A stretch of DNA of 64,000 nucleotides from Burkholderia pseudomultivorans (GTDB taxonomy: Bacteria > Pseudomonadota > Gammaproteobacteria > Burkholderiales > Burkholderiaceae): positions 1 to 64,000 of the forward strand of contig NZ_CABVPP010000005.1 of NCBI RefSeq assembly GCF_902499075.1. The letters are read 5' to 3'. The first letter of the stretch is position 1; the number at the start of each line of letters is the position of its first letter. The notes beneath the pieces are model-generated. The model was given only the letters and a program-made list of their open reading frames with translations, had not been told where the DNA came from and ran no database searches. The position numbers and the translations under genes are program-made. Shown one piece after another: positions 61,255-64,000 of this stretch.

Positions 61255-63132
61255 ATGAACCCTCATCTCCTTGATGCCTACAATCGAGAACTGCTCTATT
61301 TCAAGGAGCTGGTGGAGGAATTCGCCCACGCGCATCCGAAAATCGCGCGTCGGCTGGGCCTGCATGCCGGCGAGATTGCCGATCCCTTTGTCGAGCGCCT
61401 GGTGCAAGCGGCGAGTTTCACGACTGCCCGGCTGCAATTGAAACTGGATGCCGCGTTCCCCCTGCTCAGCAGTCGGCTGCTCGAAACGGTCTATCCAAAC
61501 TACGTCGCCCCAACGCCTTCGATCGCGGTAGCTCGCCTCTATCCCGACGAACAGGAAGGCAATTTGCTCGAGGGGTTTCGTGTCCCTCGCGGCACGGCGT
61601 TCACGAGCCGCGTGCCGGATGGCGAACGCACGCCCTGCACGTTTCGCAGCGGTCTCGATGTGACGTTGTATCCGTTGGAGATTGTTTCGGCGCGCTTGAC
61701 CGGGGTGCCTCCGGACATTCCATCGGTAGAGCGCTATGGCGCAGTCGACAGGCCGATTCGCGGCGCGCTGCGTCTCAGGCTTCGCACCACGGGCGAAGCG
61801 CGCTTCGAGGAACTGCGCGGGCTGGAGCGATTGCCCGTCTATCTGGCAGGCGACGAGCGCGTGGCATCGCGGCTGTTCGAGTTGATCCACGCTGGCGCTG
61901 TGGCGTCCGTGATCGGGACGACGAATCGTTTCGCCGATTCGAATCGGTCATTCGGCATTGTCTCCGATCGAGCCGTCGAACAAACCGGGCTCGCTGCCGA
62001 CGAAAGTTTGCTGCCGCTGATCGGGCCGGAGTTTCATGGTCATAACCTGCTGCACGAATATGCGACGTGTCCCGCCCGCTTCTGGTTCTTCACGCTGACC
62101 GGTCTGAATGCGGGATTGCGATATGTGACCGATCGCGAAGCCGAAGTCGTCGTGTTGCTGGATCGATTCGACGGTTCGCTGGTCGAGCACGTCGATGCTT
62201 CCCGCTTCGCCCTCTTCTGTACACCGGTCATCAACCTGTTTCGTCGCAAAACTGATCCCGCCGAGGTGCCGGGCACGGGCGGTGAAATTCTGTTGCAGCC
62301 CGACCGGCAGAACGGCTCGGATTACGAGGTGTTCGCGGTGGAGGCACTGCATGGCTTCGTGAGCAAAGGAGCGGCATCGCTCGAATTTCGGCCGCTGCAC
62401 CGGGCGCTGCTGAACAATGAAACCGATCACGGGCGTTATTTCACGATCCGCCGCGAGCACGGAACGGCGAAGACGTCATACCGTCGCTACGGCGCTCGTA
62501 CGCCATACGTGAGAACCGATGTGTTCGTTTCGCTGGTCGATGAAAATGAGCAATCCTATCCACAGGCCATGAAATACCTGTCGGTAGATGCGTGGTTGAC
62601 GAACGGCGATCTGCCGAACTTGCTGGAGCCCGAGGGCGCGATCGATCTGACTGTCGAAATCAGCGCGCCCGTCAGGCGGACGGAACTCGTTCGTGCGCCG
62701 AGTCCTGCACGTGCGCCGCTTGCACAGGGAGAGGCTGCATGGCGGCTGATCGGTCAGCTGAACCTCGACTACGGCAGGCTGGAGACTCAGGACGGAAGCG
62801 CGCTACGCGACATTCTGATTTTGTTCGCCGCTGCCGACGACGTGCGGTTCCGTCGACAGATCGACAGCCTGATCCGTGTCGAGACGCGTCCAGTGACGAA
62901 GACACTGCCAGGCCAGAGCCAGTTGCGGTTCGGTCGAGGCATCGAATGCGTGCTGACGGTGGACGAGGCCGGCTTCGATGGCGCGAGCCCTTTTCTATTT
63001 GGCGTGATCCTCGAGCACTACGTCGCTCGTCACGTTTCGACACATTCTTTTACTCAGTCCGTACTGCGCTCGCGGCAGCGCGGCGAGCTGATGCGCTGGC
63101 CGGTTCGAATGGGGACGCGCAGCGCAGCCTGA
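61255..63132 (+). CDS. tssF: Type VI secretion baseplate protein TssF (VasA/ImpG)
   Basis: A 625-residue protein of full family length. The N-terminus MNPHLLDAYNRELLYFKEL, followed by EEFAHAHPKIARRLGL, is the hallmark of TssF, and the C-terminal FLFGVILEHYVARHVSTHSF is also recognisable. TssF is a baseplate wedge component that normally pairs with TssG. No tssG or tssE is next to it here; the next gene is vgrG. It could be a functional unit of a dispersed cluster or a divergent paralogue. The ATG at 61255 is chosen over a 29-codon longer frame. Confidence 0.88.
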   Translation: MNPHLLDAYNRELLYFKELVEEFAHAHPKIARRLGLHAGEIADPFVERLVQAASFTTARLQLKLDAAFPLLSSRLLETVYPNYVAPTPSIAVARLYPDEQEGNLLEGFRVPRGTAFTSRVPDGERTPCTFRSGLDVTLYPLEIVSARLTGVPPDIPSVERYGAVDRPIRGALRLRLRTTGEARFEELRGLERLPVYLAGDERVASRLFELIHAGAVASVIGTTNRFADSNRSFGIVSDRAVEQTGLAADESLLPLIGPEFHGHNLLHEYATCPARFWFFTLTGLNAGLRYVTDREAEVVVLLDRFDGSLVEHVDASRFALFCTPVINLFRRKTDPAEVPGTGGEILLQPDRQNGSDYEVFAVEALHGFVSKGAASLEFRPLHRALLNNETDHGRYFTIRREHGTAKTSYRRYGARTPYVRTDVFVSLVDENEQSYPQAMKYLSVDAWLTNGDLPNLLEPEGAIDLTVEISAPVRRTELVRAPSPARAPLAQGEAAWRLIGQLNLDYGRLETQDGSALRDILILFAAADDVRFRRQIDSLIRVETRPVTKTLPGQSQLRFGRGIECVLTVDEAGFDGASPFLFGVILEHYVARHVSTHSFTQSVLRSRQRGELMRWPVRMGTRSAA

Positions 63133-63202
63133 CTCGGGGAGGAAAGCGGTTCATGCAGTCGGTAACGGATAACAACGATCAAGCGTACGAGGGCCAGCCC
63201 GC

Positions 63203-64000
63203 ATGGTGAATTTCAAGACGAACCGGACGTTCTCGGTCGGCGGTCCGGCGCTGCCGGACCTGGAAGGCATCGGCGCGATGCTGCACCTGAGCGCGATGCG
63301 GGGCACGGAACAGCTCTCCACGCCGTACACGTACGAACTGTGGCTGACGACACCCGCCGATCCGCGACTGCCGGCCGACATGCTCGCCAACCTCGATCTC
63401 AAGGCGATGCTCGGCAAGGAACTGACCGTCACGATCCAGCTGGACGGGATGGGCAGCTTTGTCGCGGGGATGGCAGGTCAAGCAGGCGCTGCGAACCGGG
63501 GCGCCGGCACGCGAGAAATCAGCGGCATCGTGACGGCGGCCAGCTACGTGGATCAGCTGAATCGCCAGTGCCGTTACCGCGTCGTGCTGGAGCCCTGGCT
63601 GGCACTGGCGCGCGAGCGGACCGACTATCGCATCTTCCAGCGCAAGAGCGTGCTCGACATCCTGCGCGAGGTGTTCGGTTCGTATTGGTATTCGTTCGAG
63701 ATGCGCGTCGGCCGCACCTACAGGCCGCTGCGCTATCAGGTCCAGTACGGCGAATCGGACTTCGCGTTTGCCCAGCGCTTGATGGAGGAACACGGCATCG
63801 CGTGGTTCTTCGAACATTCGCAAGGCGTGCACCGCCTGGTGCTGGTCGACGGTCCGGGCGCTTACCGGAGCGTGGAAAGCGTCGCGTATCGGACGCTCGA
63901 GTACTACCCGCCCGGTCAGAAGATCGACCGCGAGCACGTCGATCGCTTCGAGGCGACGGAGCGCCTGCGGTCGGGCGTCTGGACCACCGACGATTTCGAT
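63203..64000 (+). CDS. vgrG: VgrG spike protein, truncated by the window end
   Basis: The first 266 codons are present and run off the window. They contain the gp27-like N-terminal region with characteristic VgrG blocks, for example SGIVTAASYVDQLNRQCRYRVVLEPWLALA and the segment around GESDFAFAQRLMEEHGIAWFF. VgrG forms the tip of the type VI tail and often carries or recruits effectors. It is 70 bp downstream of tssF on the same strand. Any C-terminal effector extension or adjacent effector gene is out of view. Confidence 0.9.
   Translation, partial: MVNFKTNRTFSVGGPALPDLEGIGAMLHLSAMRGTEQLSTPYTYELWLTTPADPRLPADMLANLDLKAMLGKELTVTIQLDGMGSFVAGMAGQAGAANRGAGTREISGIVTAASYVDQLNRQCRYRVVLEPWLALARERTDYRIFQRKSVLDILREVFGSYWYSFEMRVGRTYRPLRYQVQYGESDFAFAQRLMEEHGIAWFFEHSQGVHRLVLVDGPGAYRSVESVAYRTLEYYPPGQKIDREHVDRFEATERLRSGVWTTDDFD

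Noticed and set aside
1-64000. CRISPR arrays, rRNA operons, complete insertion sequences and prophage genes
   Set aside because: None were seen: there are no regular spacers, rRNA-like blocks, transposase genes or phage structural genes.

Overview
The window looks like a Burkholderia chromosome, most likely the replication-origin region of a secondary chromosome of a Burkholderia cepacia complex species. The base composition is GC-rich throughout, and the gene families are typical of the genus: a Gram-negative trimeric porin, a hopanoid operon, a second glyA and type VI secretion genes. The identification rests mainly on a plasmid-style origin at about 40-47 kb: a Rep_3 initiator gene, roughly 1.3 kb of 17-bp iterons, a KfrA-like protein, parA, parB and six 16-bp palindromes of the form GTTTATGCGCATAAAC. 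From memory this is the sequence described as the chromosome 2 parS of B. cenocepacia; I could not check it here.

Layout. 0-4.8 kb: an aromatic meta-cleavage operon (mhpA-like hydroxylase, type I extradiol dioxygenase, mhpC-like hydrolase, mhpD-like hydratase) with a divergent TetR regulator and two operators. 4.9-16.4 kb: AraC and MocR regulators, a porin, an NCS1 permease with hydantoinase/oxoprolinase subunits under a divergent LysR gene, and a CsiD/GlaH glutarate hydroxylase. 17-24 kb: glyA, a glycosyltransferase, a hydrolase, a cupin and a PAS histidine kinase with an apparent frameshift at a C7 tract. 24.2-26.8 kb: a His-rich PadR regulator with a ferric-siderophore reductase (a YqjI/YqjH-like pair) and a PAP2 phosphatase. 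27-31 kb: acetoacetate decarboxylase, 3-hydroxybutyrate dehydrogenase and a patatin. 31-38.4 kb: a tartrate/D-malate dehydrogenase with a LysR gene, a TetR/NTF2-like pair, and tdh-kbl with a divergent XRE-cupin regulator.

38.4-47.7 kb is the replication and partition block: a LexA-box gene, a tyrosine-recombinase-like protein lacking most catalytic residues, KfrA with a C-terminal zinc ribbon, the iteron origin, rep, parB, parA and the parS cluster. Beyond it lie an ArsC-like protein, an ECF sigma factor overlapping a small zinc anti-sigma protein, a DnaA-box cluster before an FMN reductase, a hybrid histidine kinase, a translationally coupled CheY-CheC-diguanylate cyclase operon, the hopanoid operon hpnD-hpnE-shc-hpnG, and finally tssF followed by a truncated vgrG.

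The most interesting observation is that the 17-bp initiator iterons are not confined to the origin. Eight further exact or near copies lie in gene-free DNA 1.6-15 kb to its left, all in the opposite orientation to the origin array. A perfect copy lies inside hpnD on the right, written with a rare AGG arginine codon. This resembles the distal initiator-binding sites that regulate chromosome 2 replication in Vibrio. All functional calls come from reading the sequence, with no database search.
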